Source: Conus ventricosus
Taxonomy: Eukaryota > Mollusca > Gastropoda > Neogastropoda > Conidae
NCBI GenBank assembly: GCA_018398815.1
Contig: CM031616.1
Span: 36,568,351-36,613,350 of the forward strand
Length of the DNA: 45,000 bases
Direction of reading: 5' to 3'
The stretch's first letter is position 1; the number at the start of each line of letters is the position of its first letter. Positions 33,251 to 44,910 of this stretch are shown one piece after another. The position numbers were made by a program, and so were the translations under genes. The notes below the pieces were generated by a model that was not told the origin of the DNA, did not search any database, and worked only from the letters and a program-made list of their open reading frames with translations.

Positions 33251-33877
33251 AACACACCCACTAGCAGTTAATAGTCCTTTCCTGTTCATTTCGTTGTGCA
33301 CACCCAGTGTGAAGGTAACTGCAGGTGAATCAGTTTGTCCATGAGTGCAATAGTTTGTACCATTGGTCTTGTTTCTATTTTCTACAATTTGTTCTTTACC
33401 GAAATTTCAAAGTATCTTTACCGGCATAAATAGTTTCTTTAAATGGGGGCATGTTTGTTGGGCGGTTCTTTAGTATATTTGACGTCAAGGGCATGTAAGT
33501 GTTTGAATGTGTTGTGTGTGCATGTGTGTTGTTGTGTGTGTGTGTGGTGTGTGTTATGCAGCCCTGTTGACCCATACCATTTCACCATATCTTGTGTGCA
33601 TGTTTATTTGAAATAAAGGTATAATGGTGAACCAAAAAGAAAACACAAAACAACAACAAAAAAGACAAACACCACACAACACACACACACACCAAAACAT
33701 TAAAAGATATCCTGAGACGAAGTTCTTGAGCAGTGTAATTACTTGCGGATTCCACCATGATGGTGACTTGGTGTGCTTTGAACAAAGAACGACAATTCTT
33801 GCTAACTCTCGTGCACGGACTAGCAGTATCTGCTTCATTTACACGCTGATTCCTAGGGCCTGCAACACACTCACAGA

Positions 33878-33942
33878 ACACACACACAGACACACGCACC
33901 ACAGACACACGCACACAGACACACAGTCACACACACACACAC

Positions 33943-33976
<34 letters not shown>

Positions 33977-34000
33977 ACACACACACACCACACACACACA
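33878..34000. repeat. (CA)n microsatellite, interrupted
   Basis: CA repeats with ACAGACAC units at the left and ACC interruptions at the right. Confidence 0.95.
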
Positions 34001-34324
34001 TCACAACGGCGAGAGGTGGTGAATTTATGCTGAAGAATGCTGATAAATCAGGTTTGAAAGTATAAGGATCTAATTTTTCACAGGAGTTGCTGCAAGATCA
34101 GTTGTTCCTCTACCTACCGTTGCGTGGTAGCTGACAGCGACTGAAACAAAACTCCCCATCCCATCTCCCTTAACCCGCTTTTAACAAAATTGGAAGAACT
34201 GAACACAATCTTTTCAGAAAAGTCATGCATTGGTGTTGAAGAGTACACCAATAGAATTTTAGGGAAACAAGTCTGAAGTATGATTATGTGCCTGTCTTTC
34301 AGATCAAATCAGATGAATTGAAAG

Positions 34325-34386
34325 TGTGTGTGTGTTTTGTGCGCGCGTGTGCGTGTGTGTGTGTGTGCGTGCGTTGTGCGCGCGCC
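34325..34386. repeat. (GT)n/(GC)n microsatellite
   Basis: Alternating purine-pyrimidine tract with GTGC and GCGC units, capable of Z-DNA. Confidence 0.9.
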
Positions 34387-34974
34387 TATCTAATCCCCCA
34401 TGCCGTCGCTGGCGTTTCTATTATGCCACTTATTCTGGCTCCTGAACTCCACGAAGGACTGCACTAGGGCTTTCGCAAACCGGTCTCAACGCTGACTTCC
34501 CTAATCTGTTACCATTAACCAGTATCAGAATCAGTCCCAAAGAAATAAAAAACCAGTGACAATACATACAGGGCATCTCTGAATCAGAGAGCTGGAACCA
34601 ATTGATCATGACATAAGCTTAATATGACATGACATACGGAGTAAAACTGCCTATACACTGCCTATACACACTAAGCAATGGATTTTGAAATTTTATTTGA
34701 CGTTGTTGCAAACTACTGTAAAAATTTGATCATTTTGATTCAACTGTTCTTATTTAGAACAGAAAAATAAAACGGTTACTGGGATGGCACCTAAAAAAAA
34801 ACCCAACAACCCCCCCCCCCTTCCCCCCAATGGTATTCTACTTCAGCAAACGGTATTTCACTGGCAATGACCAGTCAACGCGATCACTGTTCGTTCACCC
34901 GAATCTCCATGCTGCCCCCATAGCAGTTCAACACTAGCGAATCTTAGAGAGGAATCCATATCAAGCCGTTTTGA
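34387..34974. other. No gene recognised
   Basis: A/T-rich unique sequence with a short A and C run near 34793-34827. Confidence 0.4.
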
Positions 34975-35085
34975 GGCAACCCACTGGAGGACACCTGCAC
35001 TGCTGCAGTCTCTTTAGTGGGGCTCTGTAGAGCCTGTTTTGGTCCAACACACACAGGACACCATCTGCTGATAACAAGTAGAATG
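34975..35085 (+). repeat. Dispersed repeat, copy B (related to 28133-28240)
   Basis: GGCAACCCACTGGAGGACAC near the start and GGTCCAACACACACAGGACA near the end align with copy A. Confidence 0.5.
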
Positions 35086-35284
35086 GGTTGAAAGTTCTAG
35101 TATGTGAAAAAATTACTACTTTACTACCCCCTCTCTTAATTAGTTTAAAAAAAAAATTCAATGCAGGGTACCAAGCCGTCAATTTACATTCCTGAGTGGT
35201 GTGGTCCCAGAACAACAATATTGTCTATGCTCATACTAGAGATGCCATTGAAGCATCCCTGCCTCCAATACTTGTTTGCGCCTT

Positions 35285-35320
35285 TTCTTCTTCTTCTTCT
35301 TCTTCTTCTTCTTCTTCTTC
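35285..35320. repeat. (TTC)n microsatellite
   Basis: Twelve TTC units, about 75 bases before the next LINE begins. Confidence 0.95.
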
Positions 35321-35394
35321 TAGTGTGTGCAAGATGTTACACTACACGTGCGTTCACACACACAACGTCGGTTTACAGTCTCATTTGAAGGACT

Positions 35395-37641
35395 GTTTGG
35401 GAAATGGAGTCAGAAAGGAGACTATAATAAAATGAGGGAAAATGCTTTCAGAGAGTGTCAACTCTTTGCTTACAAATGATCAGGATGTCGAGGAAATGTG
35501 GAAATGTCTTAAATGCGAAGTTTTAAGAAGTATGGACGAATGTATTCCAAAGACTAAGTGTAGCCAAAAATAAAATGCTTAAACCACTTTGGATGAATGA
35601 TAAAGTACTTAAAATGATTAAGAAAAAAATAATCTTTTTCAAAGGTATTTATTGACGAAAGATGGGAAAGAATACAGTAAATATGCAAGAATGCGAAATA
35701 AGAGCAAAAATGAAATCAAATCAACAAGAAAAGCTTATGAACGTAAAATAGCAGAACAATGTAAAAAAACTCCCAAATGTTTTTGGAAATACGTGCAAGA
35801 ACGTACAAAAGTAAACACAGGGGTAAATACTCTAAATGATGGTAAAGGAGGGCTGGCCGAGTCAGATATGGAGAAAGCTGAGTTTTAAATGAGTTCTTCG
35901 CAAGTGTCTTTGCTAATGAAGATACAAAAAAACATACCTGATCTTATTGAATGTAGTAAATCTAATGGAATTTCAGTTACAGATATAATAATTACTTCAG
36001 ATGCAGTAGAGAAGAAGTTGTTTGAATTGAATCAGTCTAAAGCGCAGGGACCTGATTTTAATACCACCTAAAGTTCTAAAAGAATTAAGTAAGGAGTTAG
36101 CTGTACCGCCTCAGTAAGATTTATAATAAATCATTAGAGTCAGGAAATTACCCCTCGACTGGAAATCGGCAGAAGTTATTGCTATTTTTAAAAAAGGGTC
36201 AAAATCTGAGCCAGGCAACTATCGTCCGGTAAGCTTAACCCGCATTGCATGCAAAGTGCTGGAATCCATTATAAGAGATGTCATAGTATCTCACTTCACT
36301 GATAATAATTTGTTTGCAGTATGCCAGCATGGCTTTCGTAAAAAAGGTCTTGCATATCACAACTACTTGAAGTTATGGAAGATTTAGTTAACATGCTAGA
36401 GAATAAGTACTCTGTTGATATAATTTACCTTGATTTCCGTAAAGCTTTTGATACGGTTCCGCATGAGAGATTATTGAAAAAAATGGAAGCATACGGTATA
36501 GTAGGTTTAAATTGCTAAACTGGATTAGAGATTTTTTGTCAAATAGAAAACAAAGAGTAAGAGTGGGTAACTGTATGTCGACAGAGAAAGATGTTATGAG
36601 TGGGATTCCCCAAGGGAGCATTTTAGGACCTGTACTGTTTACTATTTTTATTAAATGACCTTCCAGATGAGGTAAATAGTTTTTGTAAAATTTTTGCTGA
36701 TGATTAGAAAATATATGACAAATCAGATAACTATAATAGTCTGCAAGAAAATTTAAATTGCCTCCAAAACTGGTCAGACAAGTGGAATCTATATTTTAAT
36801 GTTGAAAAATGTAAAGTTTTGCATGTTGGCAAAACAATCCAGAACATGAATACAACATGAAAATAGATGGTGGAAATAGGTGGTACAGAAATGTGAGGAA
36901 GAAAAGGATCTGGGGGTAATCTTTGATAAAGATTTACTTTTGATACTCACATTCAAAAATGTATAAATAAAGCAAACCAAATGATTGGATTAATTAAAAA
37001 GAACGTTTATTTACCTAAATAAAGAAACGTTTTTAAAGTTATATAAAGCTATGGTTAGACCGCATCTTGATATGGCAATATAATCTGGTACCCACACTTG
37101 AAAAGACAGTCAATAGCAATCGAAAGAGTACAGAGAAGAGCTACTAAAATCTTTCAAGAATGTACAAACATGTCTTATACAGATAGATTAAATTACTTAA
37201 ATTGCACTCTTTAAAAGGTAGACGTATAAGAGGGGATTGATTGAAGTGTTCAAAAATTTTCACCAGTAAACGGACATACAGTGGGACTATTTTTTTGAGG
37301 CTGTTAAAACAGATAGAACAAGAAATTCGGAAGGCAAAAAATTTGTTAAGCAGTTTCATACTAATATGGGGAGATTCAAGTTCAGTAACAGAGTTATTAC
37401 TAACGGGAACAGTTTGCCAACTGCACTTAAATTTGCTAAAAATACTAATGTTTTTAAGAATTGCTGGATGAAGACTTGAAATTTAAAGTACAGTTTAGAA
37501 GCTTTGATGAATAAGAAGGTAAAATTTATATTGCATGCATTTTCAACCCTGTCATAAAAGTAAAATAACACGAGGGGACAATTGAAAGGCTTAACGGCCT
37601 ATGTATTGATTACGTCCCTACACTACTACTACTACTACTGA
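35395..37641 (+). pseudogene. CR1-like LINE, longest copy in the window, with (TAC)n tail
   Basis: This copy spans the endonuclease-RT linker to the 3' end. In order it shows KYARMRNKSKNEIKSTRKAY, CFWKYVQERTKVNTG, ELNQSKAQGPD, DWKSAEVIAIFKKGSK, NYRPVSL, QHGFRKKG, YLDFRKAFDTVPHERLL, SGIPQGSILGPVLFTIFI, NDLPDEV, then FADD followed at once by a stop. WSDKWNLYFNVEKCKVLHVG, EEKDLGVIFDKDL and a decayed C-terminus follow. At least six frameshifts and several stops are present. Many are closed by removing a base (T, A or C runs), unlike the missing-base pattern elsewhere, so this is genuine decay. The 3' end reads ACGTCCCTACACTACTAC, the same terminus as the copy at 7738-9001, and both belong to one family. 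The endonuclease domain is absent. Confidence 0.9.
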
Positions 37642-37701
37642 TGTTGACCCGAGGGAACACCCCCCCCCCCCCACCACCCCGCTCTCCCCCACGTACCAAA
37701 A

Positions 37702-37784
37702 CGGCCGACGGAGATTCGAACCCGCAACCCCCGGATCACCGAGATTATGAGTCCGGCGCTCCACCAACTGAGCTATTCCGGCCC
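37702..37784 (-). repeat. tRNA-derived SINE head with 9-nt insertion in the anticodon arm
   Basis: The minus strand carries a perfect pol III A box (TAGCTCAGTTGG, 37775-37764) and a B box with one mismatch (GGTTCGAATCT, 37722-37712). Acceptor-like ends are GGCCGG and CGGCC. The anticodon arm reads CCGGACTCATAA, nine extra bases, then TCCGG; without the extra nine it is a five-pair stem with a seven-base loop and a CAT anticodon. A G-rich body follows to about 37640 and meets the (TAC)n tail of the LINE. It is unlikely to be a working tRNA because of the loop insertion, the position and the SINE-like extension. Confidence 0.75.
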
Positions 37785-38287
37785 TTTGTTCGGCAGCTGG
37801 ACCTTCTAAAGTGATGCAGGCTGTTCTGGCATGGGCAAAACTTAATTCTCGTCCTGTCGCCCTCACATCTCTAAAAGATGACAGGCGGGACGAGACAGAT
37901 AAAGATCGTCGTGTCTTGTGTATCCTCTATCAACTCATCAGGTGTGTAATAGCCTCATCTGAAACTGGTTCGGTCTACAGTCCCATGAGAAGGTGGCAGA
38001 CACAGTCAACCACCCCACGGCCGTTACTTTTTATCATGAAAACCTATAACCACGATCTGCTCGTACGCTCAGACTGCACTACTCAATCGCAAGAAAAAAA
38101 AAAATAAAAAAAAATATAAAAAAAGAAGAAGAAAAAAGCATAACTTTGGCTTTGGCAGTCGACAAACGATTAATGAAATTCTATCTTCTGCACATCTGCC
38201 GAAAATTAACCCTGACCCTAACCTGACCCATACCGAGCGCTGACCAAATTTAACTGTGATCCTTTTTGCTATGCTGGTAACCAGAGT
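37785..38287. other. No gene recognised
   Basis: Unique sequence with an A-rich stretch at 38090-38137; no supported exon. Confidence 0.4.
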
Positions 38288-38289
38288 AG

Positions 38290-38343
<54 letters not shown>
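38288..38343. repeat. (CA)n microsatellite
   Basis: About 55 bases of uninterrupted CA repeat. Confidence 0.97.
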
Positions 38344-38345
<2 letters not shown>

Positions 38346-38580
38346 CGTAATAACTCAAGAAGTACATATCTCGTTGCCAAAATCTTGGAGGGTCTCACTC
38401 GAACGCTTGGACTATTGTAAAATGCCGAGTCTTGAAACGTTACGATCAGTAAAAAACAAAACAAAACGATCAGTAAAAAACAAACAGGCAAAAAAAACAA
38501 CCGCCTCAGGAATTGAACCTAGAGACTGCACCCAGAGATTGCTGTATTGTGACTCATATTTGAGTATTTCAAGACAAACT

Positions 38581-38584
<4 letters not shown>

Positions 38585-38628
<44 letters not shown>
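38585..38628. repeat. (CA)n microsatellite
   Basis: About 44 bases of CA repeat. Confidence 0.97.
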
Positions 38629-38629
<1 letters not shown>

Positions 38630-38879
38630 CCGTAATTACCGTGGAAGCCGTCGAGAGGTTCTTTGACACCAAAGCATCACGTCATTAAAAAGAAAAGGAA
38701 AAATAATTAAAAAAAAAGAAAAGAGTTGAAACCATATCACAACCAACATTTGCGTAAATGCAGTTCACCGGTAAGTACACTCTTCAGTGCGTGAATTCCA
38801 CAGACCCTCTTTCGATTTCTTTAGTTGTTAATGATACTGACGTGGGGTCTTCTGTTTTCAGAAATATTGGAGATATTTG

Positions 38880-38882
<3 letters not shown>

Positions 38883-38931
<49 letters not shown>

Positions 38932-39034
38932 ACAACACACACACACACCACGCACATACCACAATGACGAGCGCGCACGCAGGCACGCACGCACGTACGC
39001 ACGCGCACGCACGCACACACACACACCACACACG
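38883..39034. repeat. (CA)n plus GCAC-rich microsatellite
   Basis: CA repeats followed by an alternating GCAC/GTAC segment and CA repeats again. It resembles in composition the compound tract at 638-842. Confidence 0.95.
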
Positions 39035-39697
39035 GAAGTACGGGTCCATTCGAAGAACAGGAAACGTTGCAGCGTAAGCGAAGTCACACAATTTTTTTCC
39101 GCGGTAAAATTAAGACGATACATGTGAAAGTGTTAGCGAGCCACATAGGCTACATTTGCGTTAAAAAAAAAAAAAGACGTTAAATGCGAAAATGTTCGTT
39201 TGAGATTCTAAACAAACGCTCACACCTTTTCGAAGGATCAGCTGTCACACGGACTCGTCATGCTGGTTGATTTGTGTCTGCGCTCGTTTCCGACGAACGT
39301 TACAATTTAATGGGCAACTCGAAGGTGATTTCAACCCGGACTTTGATTTCTCTCTTTACCATGGTAAACATGTCACATAAAAATGGAATAACCGACACAG
39401 GGTGTACTTAACATTCGGTTCCTTCTCTTCTGTTAGCTAATAACACAAAAACAGTCGACAATAACACACAGTGTTCTAAATTCTTTATAATACAAACCAA
39501 GGACACAATAAATGGAACGATGCTTATAAGCATGCGAGTTATGAAACTGCAAAGTTATTGTTCATATTACTTTGAGATGAATTAGGCTGGTTCTTTAAAA
39601 AACAAACAACCAACCAAAAACCCTGGAATATTTCGGTTGATTGACTTAGCACCTGAGCAGAAGTCTGTTGTTTACCAGTACCACTGAGAATAGCGCC
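39035..39697. other. No gene recognised
   Basis: A/T-rich unique sequence; no supported feature. Confidence 0.4.
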
Positions 39698-40010
39698 GAA
39701 TTATGAAGGGGAGGGATGGGGAGTGAGGGGAGGTGGGGGGCGGGGACGAAGGAGAAGGGCGGTGGGGGTGGGAAAAGAAGAAGTGGGAGGAAAGACTGGC
39801 AGAAGAACGGGGACCGGGAGGAAGGGAGAAGAAGGGAGCACAAGGGAAGAGTGGACAGGGGAGAAAGGGGAGGAAGGGGCGGAGGTGACGGGCTAGGGAA
39901 GGGATGAGGGGGTCGGGACAGTAGGTAGGGGGCGGAAGGTGGATAGGAGAAAGAGGAAGAGGGAGCACGGAAGGAGGAGGAAGGAGGAGGAGGAGGAGAA
40001 CGGTAGAAGG
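39698..40010 (+). other. Polypurine tract, about 310 bases, G/A-rich plus strand
   Basis: The plus strand is almost entirely G and A in irregular GGGA, GGAA and GAGG units, with few pyrimidines. Its minus-strand Pro/Ser/Leu-rich frames follow from the composition. Such strand-asymmetric tracts can form triplex (H-DNA) or G-quadruplex structures. Confidence 0.85.
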
Positions 40011-40136
40011 AATAATTTCGTGAATCTGATTTCATCACCTTTTTAACCGACGCGAACACTGAAAGAAATATCAAGGGCACCATCAAGGACGATGATAACA
40101 TGCAGGTGTTGAAGAGCGAAATGACTGAAAAGGTCC

Positions 40137-40588
<452 letters not shown>

Positions 40589-40835
40589 AGGCTGTGAAGC
40601 CGTTGAAAGAGTTATCTCCTCAGGAGGGATAAGGGGGTGAGGGAGGGTAAACAGGAGGACAGGAGAGAGAGGGTCTTCGATCCTCGAGAACTAAACGTCA
40701 GTGTGGTAAAAGACAGATATTCACCGGGATAAGCCGTGGTCTAAGTGCGCTGTTCGGTGGTCTAGGAAAGCTGATATGTAGGCCTGAGGTGTAATGATCA
40801 CAATACAGTCTGACAGATCGAAAATAAGATTTCGC

Positions 40836-40852
40836 CTTGTGTGGTGTGTGTG

Positions 40853-40920
<68 letters not shown>

Positions 40921-40938
40921 TGTGTGTGTGTGTGTGTG
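40836..40938. repeat. (GT)n microsatellite
   Basis: About 100 bases of GT repeats with a few single-base interruptions. Confidence 0.97.
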
Positions 40939-41589
40939 CCAAATTCTAATTTGGCAGTATAAATGCCACACCTGCCCTGTCTAGAATAGAGCTGTCTCTT
41001 AAATTTTGTAGACGATTGAGATAATTGTCATGAACAGATCTGGCCATTATGGGTGGAGTCGAATTTGCATAACAGAGTTCCCATTGAGGTATTGCAGTAG
41101 ACGATGGCTTTGTGCGAGACGATATATATCTCCGTGTGTTTAGAAGAGGCCAGATGTATAAGTGCCAATAGAGCCAATAGATGGTAAAGAGATGATGAGC
41201 TCACCTGTCAGTGGGGGAAAAGATTTTGAATTAAAAAAAAATCGTGTGTATTCCAATTCAAACTGACAAAACTCTTTAATGCTTACTTTTCTCTGTTAAT
41301 GAAGGTTTCAAGGCAGGGTAATTATCTGTTTCCCAAGAAGGCAAAACTAAACGTTTCATGAAACAATTGAGTGAGTGAGTGAGTTCTTTAATTTAGAGTC
41401 TGTTCACACTTGGTGATATTACACTTAGAAAGAAAAGGAGCGAGGGGAAGGGAAGCGTTTATGAAAATCTATTAATTTGATGCATGGAAGGCACTTTTGT
41501 TATTTGCACAGTTTCTGGTTTGCGGGTTATTGTTTTGATAGAATCATGTACAGTCACATCCACGTTCGATTCTTTATATAATGAAGTTA
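40939..41589. other. No gene recognised
   Basis: A/T-rich unique sequence with a short GAGT repeat near 41370-41382. Confidence 0.4.
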
Positions 41590-42860
41590 ATATTGAACAA
41601 TGAAAAAGAATACGGTCCACTGATAGAAGATTTGAACAATCGCAAGCTACATTTGGGGAAAATTAGGTTTTCCACGGATTCAGTCGAAGCTTGTTTATTA
41701 AAGATGACAAATATCATGGACATGATAAGATTTCATACTTCTCTGGAAGGTGTTCACTGTTCACGTATTTTTCTAATAACGAATTAATTTCTTGAACATC
41801 AAGTTTTAAATTAGTCTCAGGTGTTTTTCTTAACGCACCATCTCTAGCTAATTTATCTGCTCTTTCATTACAGATCTGCCACAGTGTGATGGAATCCAGC
41901 AAAAAGATACCACAATTCCCTTCACCATAATAACATGTGTATAATGTCTTGTTTCAAAAAGTAAATCTTTTCTTACATTCTATTCCCAGTTTTGCAAGCT
42001 ATAATAGAACTGACTTGGAACCAACGCAGAAAAGTATATTATAGGCAGCAGTGTTATTGTCACACATAAAAATCAACGCCATAAGAATAGCATACAGTTC
42101 TGCCGTAAATGTGGAGAACCCTTTCCCTAGAGAAAACGATCTACGAATCTTCAGCAATGGAATCACAGAATCGGACCCTGCATATGAGTCTAAAATCGAA
42201 CCATCTGTAAAAATGTTCAAATGATTTGGATACACGGTTTCAATGTGTTCTTTTGATTCACATGATAGAATATTAATGTTATCAACCTCCTTCATGTCAG
42301 TGTAATCTATATCAAATTTAGCTTGGATATGCTCCCAACGAGGTATACTTGAAACTATAAGCACATCTGAAATACTTTCAATATCATATTACACTTACAA
42401 AATGTTTCATTTGTATAATCCAGAACGGGCTGGAGAGAGGTAAGGTGTTGAGCCCTTTTAGGATAATCCTTTTCAGAATTTACTAAAATGTCAGGGTCGA
42501 CAGAATTTGAAACATATAGGCTTCTGGCAACATGTTTAGCCGTTGCCAGTTTTCATTGGTCAGACAGTGGTAATAAGTTCGCTTTTATTTTTCATTTTTA
42601 TAAGTACTTAACGAATTTGTGTGTACAAGAACACCAAGTGCTACTTAACAGTTTAACCGTCTATTGACTGTAATTTCTTCAACAGCGTTTCTGGCGCATT
42701 GAAATAAACCTCTTGCCCGTAAACAAGCTTCGATCGAACTAAGCTAGTAGCTAAACCATCATATCGAGTATCATAAAACAACTGATACTCAATACAGAGT
42801 ACAAGACTGCGTCTGCCGTTTGCTAATAGGTTGAAACGTGTTTTACCAAATGTCATTCAG
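41590..42860 (-). pseudogene. LINE with RNase H domain (Jockey/I-like), 3' part, decayed
   Basis: Read on the minus strand, the piece starts in the C-terminal reverse transcriptase (LVRSKLVYGQEVYFNAPETL and LLKKLQSIDG near 42760-42660). It passes through a linker with VNSEKDYPKRAQHLTSLQPV and enters an RNase H domain at HLNIFTDGSILDS (42225). FTAELYAILMALIFM carries the conserved Glu. ILFCVGSKSVLL has Gly where the family has the third catalytic Asp (VDSK). NERADKLARDGA carries the last conserved acidic region. Frameshifts separate these blocks. Loss of a catalytic Asp makes the RNase H dead even if the frame were intact. It meets the L1-like copy head to head near 42900-42945. It shares the class, though not clearly the family, of the fragment at 1-640. 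Confidence 0.85.
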
Positions 42861-42944
42861 AACAGCCAAAAGAGGTTTTTAAAGGGTGAAAATATGAGAC
42901 TGCTTTATGACAAACTTTAAATGCTGCAAAAAAACAACAACAAC

Positions 42945-43876
42945 ATAGAATGTTTTTGCTGATCTATTTTGAAAAGGCTTTTGATAGTGTATCCTGGTCA
43001 TATTTGCAAAAATGTATGCAATTCTTTAATTTTGAGCCTCACTTAATAAAATATAACAAAACATTTTATTCTAAAATTACATCTGTTTCTGTAAATGGAC
43101 GACACACTTCTTGGTTTCTGATGCAGAGGGGAGTGAGCCAGGGGGAGGCGTACTCGCCACATTTATAACTGATATGTGCTGAAATCATCTTGCTCATGAT
43201 TCATGAAAATAAAACACATAAGAGGCATAAAACAAGCAAACAAAACAAAATTCCATCTGTTGATGACACAACATTGTGCTTAGACGACGATGGAATCTTT
43301 TCTTGAAGCCGTTTCTGTTAGCGAAATTTGCTGAGTTTTCTGGGCTGAAATAAATTTTAACAAGACACAGGTAGTCTGGACTGGAACTAGAAAGAACTGC
43401 AACTTCAAATATATGAGATATAAAAATGTTGTCTGGATCCTTATGTTTTTGAAACATTAGGAATCAGTTTTTCTACCAACGTCAAAAGCATTGCAAAAAT
43501 CATTTTCAAAAAACAGACAGATCTTAACCAATCGGACTAACAGACAAATAACTCCATTTGATAAATTCACTGTAATAAAGACCCTGGTGTTATCAAAGAT
43601 TGTGCATCTTTTGATTAATTAACCTGATCCTTCCGATATTTTTTTGAATGATCCGGAAAGGAGCTATTCTCATTTTTATTGAATAAGAAACAAAGCAAAA
43701 TTAAAAAAAATCTTAAGTGACTGAACAATGTAGTGAAGGTGGATTGAATTGAAACTGTTAAAATCCGGTCATTTTTTATTGTATACGAAAATTAGCTCTT
43801 GAGAAGACTAATTGTTCAATCTGAATGGAGAGAATTTACAATTAACATGTATCCAGACTTACAAAACGTTGAAAAC

Positions 43877-43948
<72 letters not shown>

Positions 43949-44910
43949 ACATGAAGAATCCTTCTGAAATGATGTTATAAAGTTTATCGGAAGCTTTTTT
44001 ATGTTATAAAGTATTATCGGAGGCTTTTTTTTTAAAATGGCATCCAAATACTATCCACAATTTCATTGCAGAATGCATACAACATAATCCAAATATTTTA
44101 AGAGATAATGCAGTGATTTACTTACGAGAATGGTGTAATTGTGAAATTTTCTTTGAAAAACAGGTAGTTAGTGTGATATTGGACACTTTTTGAACTACAC
44201 ACAACGATTGTTTGTGAGATATCCAGGGATCAGAACTGACTTTTTAACATATGAAAAAGTTCTGAACGCACTGGAAAAACACACAAACAAACAAAAAACA
44301 AAAGAAAACAAAGCAAACAAAAAACAAAAAAAAACAAAAACAAAAAACCCACCTGTCACAGAATCTGAATGTTCACTTGATTAGAAGATACAGACTTTAA
44401 GAAAAATAAGTTTGGTTTTGTGTTAAGGAAAATAATACATTTATACAAAATGAAATAAACGATAATACTCTCGCCGTCACAGCCATCTGTGAATGGAACA
44501 ATTTATTTGAAAACTTAAACTGGGATCAAATGTTCTCACACTGTTATAAGACTATTGCTGATATTCATTTGATACTGTTTCAAACCAGACTTCTGCACAG
44601 ACTTCCGCCACTCAAAAGGATTTGTAACTTTGTAGAATGACCGATTGTCCTGTCTGAAATTTGTGTAATTTCAAATAACAAAGGATACCGCACATGATGT
44701 ATGATTGCCAAATCACCCATCAGTTTTGGGTTGGAACTACAGCAAGTTCTACTGCATGAAAATTGTAAACGCTGTCGTAACCAACGGCTAGAGAAACAAC
44801 TGATTTTATATTTGGCGTAAAACAAGAGGTAAATACAGATACAGTGCTTGATTAAATGTCGGCAAAGTCCTACATTTACCAGTATTAACTTCACAATGTT
44901 CGCCCAGTTC
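42945..44910 (+). pseudogene. L1-like LINE ORF2 C-terminal half, decayed
   Basis: It starts in the reverse transcriptase at FEKAFDSVSWSYL. It continues with KITSVSVNGRHTSWF, QRGVSQGEAYSP (family form RGVRQGDPLSP), DDTTLCLDDDG, NFNKTQVVWTG, FETLGISFSTNVKSI and KTLVLSKIVHLLI. After the GT microsatellite at 43881-43944 it resumes with FIAECIQHNPNILRDNAVIYLREW, YPGIRTDFLTYEKVLNALEK and, near 44540-44600, HLILFQTRLLHRLPPLKRI. That last part is the C-terminal region where L1-like ORF2 proteins have a W/L-F-Q-x-R-x-L-H-R element. Frames change many times and stops occur throughout. No 3' end or poly-A is visible before the window ends. The class is L1-like by motif wording; clade within L1/Tx1 is not resolved. 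Confidence 0.8.
43881..43944. repeat. (GT)n microsatellite within the L1-like copy
   Basis: About 64 bases of GT repeat inserted or expanded inside the LINE-derived sequence. Confidence 0.97.

Noticed and set aside
37618..37866. An 82-residue minus-strand protein containing GIAQLVERRTHN
   Set aside because: This wording is the usual translation of a tRNA or tRNA-derived SINE; the feature is the SINE head, not a gene.
38500..38580. Perfect B-box-like GGTTCAATTCC on the minus strand (38519-38509)
   Set aside because: No A box at the right distance and no cloverleaf could be drawn, so neither a tRNA nor a SINE call is supported.
39646..40101. A 151-residue Pro/Ser/Leu-rich minus-strand protein
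   Set aside because: It is the complement of a polypurine tract; composition alone explains the open frame.
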